From assembly GCF_019097595.1 (NCBI RefSeq), contig NC_080714.1, forward strand, positions 29,992,759 through 30,056,758: a DNA stretch of 64,000 nucleotides. Direction: 5' to 3'. Below, one piece after another: positions 25,541-36,990 of this stretch. The number at the start of each line of letters is the position of its first letter. Positions within the stretch are counted from its first letter, which is position 1. The DNA comes from Hemibagrus wyckioides (taxonomy: Eukaryota; Chordata; Actinopteri; Siluriformes; Bagridae). A model generated the notes under the pieces. That model ran no database searches, was not told where the DNA came from, and saw nothing but the letters and a program-made list of their open reading frames with translations. Made by a program: the position numbers and the translations under genes.

Positions 25541-28500
25541 CTGTATTGTGTGTGTGTGTGTGTGTTTGTATTGTGTGTGTGTGTGTGTGTCTGTATTATG
25601 TGTGTGTGTGTGTCTGTATTATGTGTGTGTGTGTTTGTCTGTATTATGTGTGTGTGTGTGTCTGTATTATGTGTGTGTGTGTGTGTTTGTATTGTGTGTG
25701 TGTGTGTGTGTCTGTATTATGTGTGTGTGTGTGTCTGTATTATGTGTGTGTGTGTGTGTCGGTATTATCTGTGTGTGTGTGTCGGTATTATGTGTGTGTG
25801 TGTCTGTATTATGTGTGTGTGTGTGTCGGTATTATGTGTGTGTGTGTGTCTGTATTATGTGTGTGTGTGTGTGTTTGTATTATGTGTGTGTGTGTGTGTG
25901 TGTCTGTATTATGTGTGTGTGTGTGTCTGTATTATGTGTGTGTGTGTGTGTCTGTATTATGTGTGTGTGTCTGTATTATGTGTGTGTGTGTGTCTGTATT
26001 ATGTGTGTGTGTGTCTGTATTATGTGTGTGTGTGTGTCGGTATTATGTGTGTGTGTGTCTGTATTATGTGTGTGTGTGTGTGTCTGTATTATGTGTGTGT
26101 GTGTGTGTCTGTATTATGTGTGTGTGTGTCTGTATTATGTGTGTGTGTGTGTCTGTATTGTGTGTGTGTGTGTGTGTGTCTGTATTATGTGTGTGTGTGT
26201 GTGTCTGTATTATGTGTGTGTGTGTGTCGGTATTATATGTGTGTGTGTGTCGGTATTATGTGTGTGTGTGTCTGTATTATGTGTGTGTGTGTGTGTCTGT
26301 ATTATGTGTGTGTGTGTCTGTATTATGTGTGTGTGTGTCGGTATTATGTGTGTGTGTGTGTCTGTATTATGTGTGTGTGTGTGTCTGTATTATGTGTGTG
26401 TGTGTCTGTATTATGTGTGTGTGTGTGTCGGTATTATGTGTGTGTGTGTGTCTGTATTATGTGTGTGTGTGTGTCTGTATTATGTGTGTGTGTGTGTGTT
26501 TGTATTGTGTGTGTGTGTGTGTCTGTATTATGTGTGTGTGTGTGTGTTTGTATTGTGTGTGTGTGTGTGTCTGTATTATGTGTGTGTGTGTGTCTGTATT
26601 ATCTGTTTGTGTGTGTCGGTATTATGTGTGTGTGTGTCTGTATTATGTGTGTGTGTGTGTCTGTATTATGTGTGTGTGTGTGTCTGTATTATGTGTGTGT
26701 GTGTGTGTTTGTATAATGTGTGTGTGTGTGTGTCTGTATTATGTGTGTGTGTGTGTCTGTATTATGTGTGTGTGTGTGTGTCTGTATTATGTGTGTGTGT
26801 CTGTATTATGTGTGTGTGTGTGTCGGTATTATGTGTGTGTGTGTGTGTGTGTCGGTATTATGTGTGTGTGTGTGTCTGTATTATGTGTGTGTGTGTGTGT
26901 CTGTATTATGTGTGTTTGTGTGTGTCGGTATTATGTGTGTGTGTGTGTGTCGGTATTATGTATGTGTGTGTGTGTGTGTGTCGGTATTATGTGTGTGTGT
27001 GTGTGTGTCTGTATTATGTGTGTGTGTGTGTCTGGATTATGTGTGTGTCTGTATTATGTGTGTGTGTGTGTGTCTGTATTATGTGTGTTTGTGTGTGTCG
27101 GTATTATGTGTGTCTGTGTGTGTCGGTATTATGTATGTGTTTGTGTGTGTGTGTCGGTATTATGTGTGTGTGTGTGTGTGTCTGTATTATGTGTGTGTGT
27201 GTCTGTATTATGTGTGTGTCTGTATTGTGTGTGTGTGTGTGTCTGTATTATATGTGTGTGTGTGTCATTATTATGTGTGTGTGTGTGTGTCGGTATTATG
27301 TGTGTGTGTGTGTGTGTCTGTATTATGTGTGTGTGTGTGTCTGGATTATGTGTGTGTGTGTGTGTGTGTCTGTATTATGTGTGTGTGTGTGTCTGTATTA
27401 TGTGTGTGTGTGTGTGTCTGTATTATGTGTGTGTGTGTCGTTATTATGTGTGTGTGTGTGTGTCTGTATTATGTGTGTGTGTGTGTCGTTATTATGTGTG
27501 TGTGTGTGTCGGTATTATGTGTGTGTGCGTCTGTATTATGTGTGTGTGTGTGTCTGTATTATGTGTGTGTGTGTGTCTGTATTATGTGTGTGTGTGTGTC
27601 TGTATTATGTCTGTGTGTGTCTGTATTATGTTTGTGTGTGTGTCTGTATTATGTGTGTGTCTGTATTATGTTTGTGTGTGTGTCTGTATTATGTGTGTGT
27701 GTGTGTCTGTATTATGTGTGTGTGTGTGTGTCTGTATTATGTGTGTGTGTGTGTCGGTATTATGTGTGTATTATGTATGTATGTGTGTGTGTGTGTGTGT
27801 GTCTGTATTATGTGTGTGTGTGTGTCGGTATTATGTGTGTGTGTGTGTGTCTGTATTATGTGTGTGTGTGTGTGTCGTTATTATGTGTGTGTGTGTGTCG
27901 GTATTATGTGTGTGTGTGTGTGTCTGTATTATGTGTTTGTGTGTGTGTCGGTATTATGTGTGTGTGTGTGTTGGTATTATGTGTGTGTGTGTCTGTATTA
28001 TGTGTGTGTGTGTGTGTGTCTGTATTATGTGTGTGTGTGTCTGTATTATGTGTGTGTGTGTCGGCATTATGTGTGTGTGTGTGTGTGTCGGTATTATGTG
28101 TGTGTGTGTGTGTCTGTATTATGTGTGTCTGTGTGTGTCTGTATTGTGTGTGTGTGTGTGTCTGTATTATGTGTGTGTGTGTGTCGTTATTATGTGTGTG
28201 TGTGTGTCGGTATTATGTGTGTGTGTGTGTGTGTCTGTATTATGTGTGTGTGTGTGTCTGTATTATGTGTGTGTGTGTGTGTCTGTATTATGTGTGTGTG
28301 TGTGTGTGTCTGTATTATGTGTGTGTGTGTGTCTGGATTATGTGTGTTTGTGTTTGTCTGTATTATGTGTGTGTGTGTGTCTGTATTATGTGTGTGTGTG
28401 TGTGTTTGTATTGTGTGTGTGTGTGTGTGTCTGTATTATGTGTGTGTGTGTGTCTGTATTATGTGTGTGTGTGTGTGTCGGTATTATCTGTGTGTGTGTG

Positions 28501-29309
28501 TCGGTATTATGTGTGTGTGTGTCTGTATTATGTGTGTGTGTGTGTCTGTATTATGTGTGTGTGTGTGTCTGTATTATGTGTGTGTGTGTGTGTTTGTATT
28601 ATGTGTGTGTGTGTGTGTGTGTCTGTATTATGTGTGTGTGTGTGTCTGTATTATGTGTGTGTGTGTGTGTCTGTATTATGTGTGTGTGTCTGTATTATGT
28701 GTGTGTGTGTGTCTGTATTATGTGTGTGTGTGTCTGTATTATGTGTGTGTGTGTGTCGGTATTATGTGTGTGTGTGTCTGTATTATGTGTGTGTGTGTGT
28801 GTCTGTATTATGTGTGTGTGTGTGTGTCTGTATTATGTGTGTGTGTGTGTCTGTATTATGTGTGTGTGTGTCTGTATTATGTGTGTGTGTGTGTCTGTAT
28901 TGTGTGTGTGTGTGTCTGTATTATGTGTGTGTGTGTGTGTCTGTATTATGTGTGTGTATGTGTCTGTATTATGTGTGTCTGTGTGTGTCTGTATTGTGTG
29001 TGTGTGTGTGTCTGTATTATGTGTGTGTGTGTGTCGTTATTATGTGTGTGTGTGTCTGTATTATGTGTGTGTATGTGTCTGTATTGTGTGTGTCTGTGTG
29101 TGTCTGTATTGTGTGTGTGTGTGTGTCTGTATTATGTGTGTGTGTGTGTCGTTATTATGTGTGTGTGTGTGTCGGTATTATGTGTGTGTGTGTGTGTGTC
29201 TGTATTATGTGTGTGTGTGTGTCGGTATTATGTGTGTGTGTGTGTGTCTGTATTATGTGTGTGTGTGTGTGTGTCTGTATTATGTGTGTGTGTGTGTCTG
29301 TATTATGTG

Positions 29310-29850
29310 TGTGTATTATGTTTGTGTGTCTGTATTATGTGTGTGTGTGTCTGTATTATGTGTGTGTGTGTCTGTATTGTGTGTGTGTCTGGATTGTGTG
29401 TGTGTGTGTCTGTATTATGTGTGTGTGTGTGTCTGTATTATGTGTGTGTGTGTCTGTATTATGTGTGTGTGTGTGTCTGTATTATGTGTGTGTGTGTGTC
29501 TGGATTATGTGTGTGTGTGTCTGTATTATGTGTGTGTGTGTCTGTATTATGTGTGTGTGTGTCTGTTTTATGTGTGTCTGTATTATGTGTGTGTTTGTGT
29601 CTGTATTATGTGTGTGTGTGTGTGTCTGTATTATGTGTGTGTGTGTGTCTGTATTGTGTGTGTGTGTGTCTGTATTATGTGTATGTGTGTGTCTGTATTA
29701 TGTGTGTGTGTGTTTGTATTATGTGTGTGTGTGTGTCTGTATTATGTGTGTGTGTGTGTCTGTATTATGTGTGTGTGTGTGTCTGTATTATGTGTGTGTG
29801 TATTATGTGTGTGTGTGTCTGTATTATGTGTGGGTGTGTGTCTGTATTGT
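29310..29850 (+). repeat. Domain-B-type island inside domain E (second copy)
   Basis: The same marker order as 25,000-25,540, at an offset of about 4,301 bp, so it was carried along by the 4.30-kb duplication. At its right end it includes one GTGTGGGTGTG unit that the 25-kb copy lacks. Confidence 0.75.
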
Positions 29851-32800
29851 GTGTGTGTGTGTGTGTTTGTATTGTGTGTGTGTGTGTGTGTCTGTATTAT
29901 GTGTGTGTGTGTGTCTGTATTATGTGTGTGTGTGTTTGTCTGTATTATGTGTGTGTGTGTGTCTGTATTATGTGTGTGTGTGTGTGTTTGTATTGTGTGT
30001 GTGTGTGTGTGTCTGTATTATGTGTGTGTGTGTGTCTGTATTATGTGTGTGTGTGTGTGTCGGTATTATCTGTGTGTGTGTGTCGGTATTATGTGTGTGT
30101 GTGTCTGTATTATGTGTGTGTGTGTGTCGGTATTATGTGTGTGTGTGTGTCTGTATTATGTGTGTGTGTGTGTGTTTGTATTATGTGTGTGTGTGTGTGT
30201 GTGTCTGTATTATGTGTGTGTGTGTGTCTGTATTATGTGTGTGTGTGTGTGTCTGTATTATGTGTGTGTGTCTGTATTATGTGTGTGTGTGTGTCTGTAT
30301 TATGTGTGTGTGTGTCTGTATTATGTGTGTGTGTGTGTCGGTATTATGTGTGTGTGTGTCTGTATTATGTGTGTGTGTGTGTGTCTGTATTATGTGTGTG
30401 TGTGTGTGTCTGTATTATGTGTGTGTGTGTCTGTATTATGTGTGTGTGTGTGTCTGTATTGTGTGTGTGTGTGTGTGTGTCTGTATTATGTGTGTGTGTG
30501 TGTGTCTGTATTATGTGTGTGTGTGTGTCGGTATTATATGTGTGTGTGTGTCGGTATTATGTGTGTGTGTGTCTGTATTATGTGTGTGTGTGTGTGTCTG
30601 TATTATGTGTGTGTGTGTCTGTATTATGTGTGTGTGTGTCGGTATTATGTGTGTGTGTGTGTCTGTATTATGTGTGTGTGTGTGTCTGTATTATGTGTGT
30701 GTGTGTCTGTATTATGTGTGTGTGTGTGTCGGTATTATGTGTGTGTGTGTGTCTGTATTATGTGTGTGTGTGTGTCTGTATTATGTGTGTGTGTGTGTGT
30801 TTGTATTGTGTGTGTGTGTGTGTCTGTATTATGTGTGTGTGTGTGTGTTTGTATTGTGTGTGTGTGTGTGTCTGTATTATGTGTGTGTGTGTGTCGGTAT
30901 TATCTGTTTGTGTGTGTCGGTATTATGTGTGTGTGTGTCTGTATTATGTGTGTGTGTGTGTCTGTATTATGTGTGTGTGTGTGTCTGTATTATGTGTGTG
31001 TGTGTGTGTTTGTATAATGTGTGTGTGTGTGTGTCTGTATTATGTGTGTGTGTGTGTCTGTATTATGTGTGTGTGTGTGTGTCTGTATTATGTGTGTGTG
31101 TCTGTATTATGTGTGTGTGTGTGTCGGTATTATGTGTGTGTGTGTGTGTCGGTATTATGTGTGTGTGTGTGTGTCTGTATTATGTGTTTGTGTGTGTGTC
31201 GGTATTATGTGTGTGTGTGTGTCTGTATTATGTGTGTGTGTGTGTGTCTGTATTATGTGTGTGTGTGTCTGTATTATGTGTGTGTGTGTGTCTGTATTAT
31301 GTGTGTGTGTGTGTGTCTGTATTATGTGTGTGTGTGTGTCGGTATTATGTGTGTGTGTGTCTGTATTATGTTTGTGTGTGTGTGTCTGTATTATGTGTGT
31401 GTGTGTGTGTCTGTATTATGTGTGTGTGTGTCTGTATTATGTGTGTGTGTGTCTGTATTATGTGTGTGTGTGTGTCTGTATTATGTGTGTGTGTGTGTCT
31501 GTGTTGTGTGTGTGTGTGTGTCTGTATTATGTGTGTGTGTGTCTGTATTATGTGTGTGTATGTGTCTGTATTATGTGTGTGTGTGTCTGTATTATGTTTG
31601 TGTATGTGTCTGTATTATGTGTGTGTGTGTTTGTATTATGTGTGTGTGTGTGTGTCTGTATTATGTGTGTGTGTGTGTCGGTATTATGTGTGTGTGTGTG
31701 TCGGTATTATGTGTGTGTGTGTGTCTGTATTATGTGTGTGTGTGTGTCTGTATTATGTGTGTGTGTGTCTGTATTATGTGTGTGTGTGTGTCGGTATTAT
31801 GTGTGTGTGTGTGTGTCTGTATTATGTGTGTGTGTGTCTGTATTATGTTTGTGTGTGTGTGTCGGTATTATGTGTGTGTGTGTGTGTCTGTATTATGTGT
31901 GTGTGTGTCTGTATTATGTGTGTGTGTGTGTCTGTATTATGTGTCTGTGTGTGTCTGTATTATGTGTGTGTGTGTGTGTCTGTATTATGTGTGTGTGTGT
32001 CTGTATTATGTGTGTGTGTGTGTCGGTATTATGTGTGTGTGTGTGTCTGTATTATGTGTGTGTGTGTGTCTGTATTATGTGTGTGTGTGTCTGTATTATG
32101 TGTGTGTGTGTGTGTCTGTATTATGTGTGTGTGTGTGTCTGTATTATGTGTGTGTGTGTGTCTGTATTATGTGTGTGTGTGTGTGTCTGTATTATGTGTG
32201 TGTGTGTGTGTCTGTATTATGTGTGTGTGTGTCTGTATTATGTGTGTGTGTGTGTGTCTGTATTATGTGTGTGTGTGTCTGTATTATGTGTGTGTGTGTG
32301 TCGGTATTATGTGTGTGTGTGTGTGTCTGTATTATGTGTGTGTGTGTGTCTGTATTATGTGTGTGTGTGTCTGTATTATGTGTGTGTGTGTCTGTATTAT
32401 GTGTGTGTGTGTGTCTGTATTATGTGTGTGTGTGTGTTTGTATTATGTGTGTGTGTGTGTCTGTATTATGTGTGTGTGTGTCTGTATTATGTGTGTGTGT
32501 GTGTTTGTATTATGTGTGTGTGTGTGTCTGTATTATGTGTGTGTGTGTGTCTGTATTATGTGTGTGTGTGTCTGTATTATGTGTGTGTGTGTGTCGGTAT
32601 TATGTGTGTGTGTGTGTCTGTATTATGTGTGTGTGTCTGTATTATGTGTGTGTGTGTGTGTGTGTTTGTATTGTGTGTGTGTGTGTGTCTGTATTATGTG
32701 TGTGTGTGTGTGTTTGTATTGTGTGTGTGTGTGTGTCTGTATTATGTGTGTGTGTTTGTCTGTATTATGTGTGTGTGTGTGTGTCGGTATTATCTGTGTG

Positions 32801-33925
32801 TGTGTGTCGGTATTATGTGTGTGTGTGTCTGTATTATGTGTGTGTGTGTGTCTGTATTATGTGTGTGTGTGTGTCTGTATTATGTGTGTGTGTGTGTGTT
32901 TGTATTATGTGTGTGTGTGTGTGTCTGTATTATGTGTGTGTGTGTGTCTGTATTATGTGTGTGTGTGTGTGTCTGTATTATGTGTGTGTGTCTGTATTAT
33001 GTGTGTGTGTGTGTCGGTATTATGTGTGTGTGTGTGTGTCGGTATTATGTGTGTGTGTGTGTGTCTGTATTATGTGTTTGTGTGTGTGTCGGTATTATGT
33101 GTGTGTGTGTGTCTGTATTATGTGTGTGTGTGTCTGTATTATGTGTGTGTGTGTCTGTATTATGTGTGTGTGTGTGTCTGTATTATGTGTGTATGTGTGT
33201 GTCTGTATTATGTGTGTGTGTGTGTCGGTATTATGTGTGTGTGTGTCTGTATTATGTTTGTGTGTGTGTGTCTGTATTATGTGTGTGTGTGTGTGTCTGT
33301 ATTATGTGTGTGTGTGTGTCTGTATTATGTGTGTGTGTGTCTGTATTATGTGTGTGTGTGTGTCTGTATTATGTGTGTGTGTGTGTCTGTATTGTGTGTG
33401 TGTGTGTCTGTATTATGTGTGTGTGTGTGTCTGTATTATGTGTGTGTATGTGTCTGTATTATGTGTGTGTGTGTGTGTTTGTATTATGTGTGTGTGTGTG
33501 TGTCTGTATTATGTGTGTGTGTGTGTGTCTGTATTATGTGTGTGTGTGTGTCGGTATTATGTGTCTGTGTGTGTCGGTATTATGTGTGTGTGTGTGTCTG
33601 TATTATGTGTGTGTGTGTGTCGGTATTATGTGTGTGTGTGTGTGTCTGTATTATGTGTGTGTGTGTCTGTATTATGTTTGTGTGTGTGTGTCGGTATTAT
33701 GTGTGTGTGTGTGTGTCTGTATTATGTGTGTGTGTGTCTGTATTATGTGTGTGTGTGTGTCTGTATTATGTGTGTGTGTGTGTCTGTATTATGTGTGTGT
33801 GTGTGTGTCTGTATTATGTGTGTGTGTGTCTGTATTATGTGTGTGTGTGTGTCTGTATTATGTGTGTGTGTGTCTGTATTATGTGTGTGTATGTGTCTGT
33901 ATTATGTGTGTGTGTGTGTTTGTAT

Positions 33926-33967
<42 letters not shown>

Positions 33968-35139
33968 TGTATTATGTGTGTGTGTGTGTCGGTATTATGT
34001 GTGTGTGTGTGTCGGTATTATGTTTGTGTGTGTGTCTGTATTATGTGTGTGTGTGTGTCTGTATTATGTGTGTGTGTGTGTCGGTATTATGTGTGTGTGT
34101 GTGTGTCTGTATTATGTGTGTGTGTGTGTCTGTATTATGTGTGTGTGTGTGTGTTTGTATTATGTGTGTGTGTGTTTGTCTGCATTATGTGTGTGTGTGT
34201 CGGTATTATGTGTGTGTGTGTGTCTGTATTATGTGTGTGTGTGTGTCTGTATTATGTGTGTGTGTGTGTCTGTATTATGTGTGTGTGTGTGTGTTTGTAT
34301 TATGTGTGTGTGTGTTTGTCTGCATTATGTGTGTGTGTGTCGGTATTATGTGTGTGTGTGTCGGTATTATGTGTGTGTGTGTGTCGGTATTATGTGTGTG
34401 TGTGTGTCTGTATTATGTGTGTGTGTGTGTCTGTATTATGTGTGTGTGTGTGTGTCTGTATTATGTGTGTGTGTGTCTGTATTATGTGTGTGTGTGTGTC
34501 TGTATTATGTGTGTGTGTGTCTGTATTATGTGTGTGTATGTGTCTGTATTATGTGTGTGTGTGTGTTTGTATTATGTGTGTGTGTGTGTCGGTATTATGT
34601 GTGTGTGTGTGTCGGTATTATGTTTGTGTGTGTGTCTGTATTATGTGTGTGTGTGTGTGTGTCTGTATTATGTGTGTGTGTGTGTCGGTATTATGTGTGT
34701 GTGTGTGTCGGTATTATGTTTGTGTGTGTGTCTGTATTATGTGTGTGTGTGTGTCTGTATTATGTGTGTGTGTGTCTGTATTATGTGTGTGTGTGTGTCG
34801 GTATTATGTGTGTGTGTGTCTGTATTATGTGTGTGTGTGTCTGTATTATGTGTGTGTGTTTGTATTATGTGTGTGTGTGTTTGTCTGCATTATGTGTGTG
34901 TGTGTCGGTATTATGTGTGTGTGTGTGTCGGTATTATGTGTGTGTGTGTCTGTATTATGTGTGTGTGTGTGTCTGTATTATGTGTGTGTGTGTGTCTGTA
35001 TTATGTGTGTGTGTGTGTCTGTATTATGTGTGTGTGTGTGTGTGTTTGTATTATGTGTGTGTGTGTTTGTCTGCATTATGTGTGTGTGTGTCGGTATTAT
35101 GTGTGTGTGTGTGTCGGTATTATGTGTGTGTGTGTGTCT

Positions 35140-35235
35140 GTATTAGGTGTGTGTGTATGTCAGTACTAGGTGTGTGTGTGTGTAGGTATTATATGAGTGA
35201 GTATGTCTGCATTATGTGTGAGTGTGAGTGTTTGT
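35140..35235 (+). repeat. Degenerate unit patch in the TG array
   Basis: Four or five consecutive units contain unusual changes: TATTAGGTG, TCAGTACTAGG, TAGGTATTATATGAGTGAGTATG and GTGAGTGTGAGTG. The equivalent place in the 4.57-kb downstream copy (near 39,700) has ordinary units, so the changes arose in one copy only. The patch ends several long open frames. Confidence 0.75.
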
Positions 35236-36809
35236 ATTATGTGTGTGTGTGTTTGTCTGCATTATGTGTGTGTGTGTGTCTGTATTATGTGTGTGTGTGT
35301 CTGTATTATGTGTGTGTGTGTGTGTTTGTATTATGTGTGTGTGTGTTTGTCTGTATTATGTGTGTGTGTGTGTGTCTGTATTATGTGTGTGTGTGTGTCT
35401 GTATTATGTGTGTGTGTGTGTGTTTGTATTATGTGTGTGTGTGTTTGTCTGCATTATGTGTGTGTGTGTCTGTATTATGTGTGTGTGTGTGTTTGTATTA
35501 TGTGTGTGTGTGTTTGTCTGTATTATGTGTGTGTGTGTGTGTCTGTATTATGTGTGTGTGTGTTTGTCTGTATTATGTGTGTGTGTGTGTCTGTATTATG
35601 TGTGTGTGTGTGTTTGTATTATGTGTGTGTGTGTTTGTCTGTATTATGTGTGTGTGTGTGTCTGTATTATGTGTGTGTGTGTGTCTGTATTATGTGTGTG
35701 TGTGTGTGTTTGTATTATGTGTGTGTGTGTTTGTCTGCATTATGTGTGTGTGTGTCGGTATTATGTGTGTGTGTGTGTCGGTATTATGTGTGTGTGTGTC
35801 TGTATTATGTGTGTGTGTGTGTCTGTATTATGTGTGTGTGTGTGTCTGTATTATGTGTGTGTGTGTGTCTGTATTATGTGTGTGTGTGTGTGTTTGTATT
35901 ATGTGTGTGTGTGTTTGTCTGCATTATGTGTGTGTGTGTCGGTATTATGTGTGTGTGTGTAGGTATTATGTGTGTGTGTGTGTCTGTATTATGTGTGTGT
36001 GTGTGTCTGTATTATGTGTGTGTGTGTGTCGGTATTATGTGTGTGTGTGTGTCTGTATTATGTGTGTGTGTGTGTCTGTATTATGTGTGTGTGTGTGTCT
36101 GTATTATGTGTGTGTGTGTGTTTGTATTATGTGTGTGTGTGTTTGTCTGTATTATGTGTGTGTGTGTGTTTGTATTATGTGTGTGTGTGTGTCTGTATTA
36201 TGTGTGTGTGTGTGTTTGTATTATGTGTGTGTGTGTTTGTCTGTATTATGTGTGTGTGTGTTTGTATTATGTGTGTGTGTGTTTGTCTGTATTATGTGTG
36301 TGTGTTTGTCTGTATTATGTGTGTGTGTGTGTCTGTATTATGTGTGTGTGTGTGTCTGTATTATGTGTGTGTGTGTGTGTCTGTATTATGTGTGTGTGTG
36401 TTTGTCTGTATTATGTGTGTGTGTGTGTCTGTATTATGTGTGTGTGTTTGTCTGTATTATGTGTGTGTGTGTGTCTGTATTATGTGTGTGTGTGTGTCTG
36501 TATTATGTGTGTGTGTGTGTTTGTATTATGTGTGTGTGTGTTTGTCTGTATTATGTGTGTGTGTTTGTCTGTATTATGTGTGTGTGTGTGTTTGTATTAT
36601 GTGTGTGTGTGTGTCTGTATTATGTGTGTGTGTGTTTGTCTGTATTATGTGTGTGTGTGTGTGTCTGTATTATGTGTGTGTGTGTTTGTCTGTATTATGT
36701 GTGTGTGTGTGTCTGTATTATGTGTGTGTGTGTGTTTGTATTATGTGTGTGTGTGTTTGTCTGTATTATGTGTGTGTGTGTGTCTGTATTATGTGTGTGT
36801 GTGTGTCTG

Positions 36810-36990
36810 TATTATGTGTGTCTGTGTGTCTGTATTATGTGTGTGTATTATGTTTGTGTGTCTGTATTATGTGTGTGTGTGTCTGTATTATGTGTGTGTG
36901 TGTCTGTATTGTGTGTGTGTCTGGATTGTGTGTGTGTGTGTCTGTATTATGTGTGTGTGTGTGTCTGTATTATGTGTGTGTGTGTCTGTA
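36810..36990 (+). repeat. Domain-B-type island inside domain E (short third copy)
   Basis: GTGTATTATGTTTG is followed by TATTGTG and TCTGGATTG as in the other two islands, but the TCTGTTTTATG and later markers are missing. It is either a separate exchange or a truncated copy. Confidence 0.6.

Larger units (their letters stand above)
22610..31200 (+). repeat. Tandem segmental duplication, 4.30-kb period
   Basis: Rare markers repeat in the same order. GTGTTTGTG occurs at 22,621 and 26,914 (4,293 bp). TCATTATTATG occurs at 22,971 and 27,264 (4,293). TATTATGTATGTATG occurs at 23,477 and 27,770 (4,293). TCGGCATT occurs at 23,770 and 28,065 (4,295). TCTGGATT occurs at 24,040 and 28,337 (4,297). 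TGTATTATGTTTG occurs at 25,011 and 29,312 (4,301). TGTATAATG occurs at 26,713 and 31,014 (4,301). The offset grows only in 2- to 4-bp steps, so the copies are nearly identical apart from TG slippage. Copy boundaries are about 22.6, 26.9 and 31.2 kb. Confidence 0.88.
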
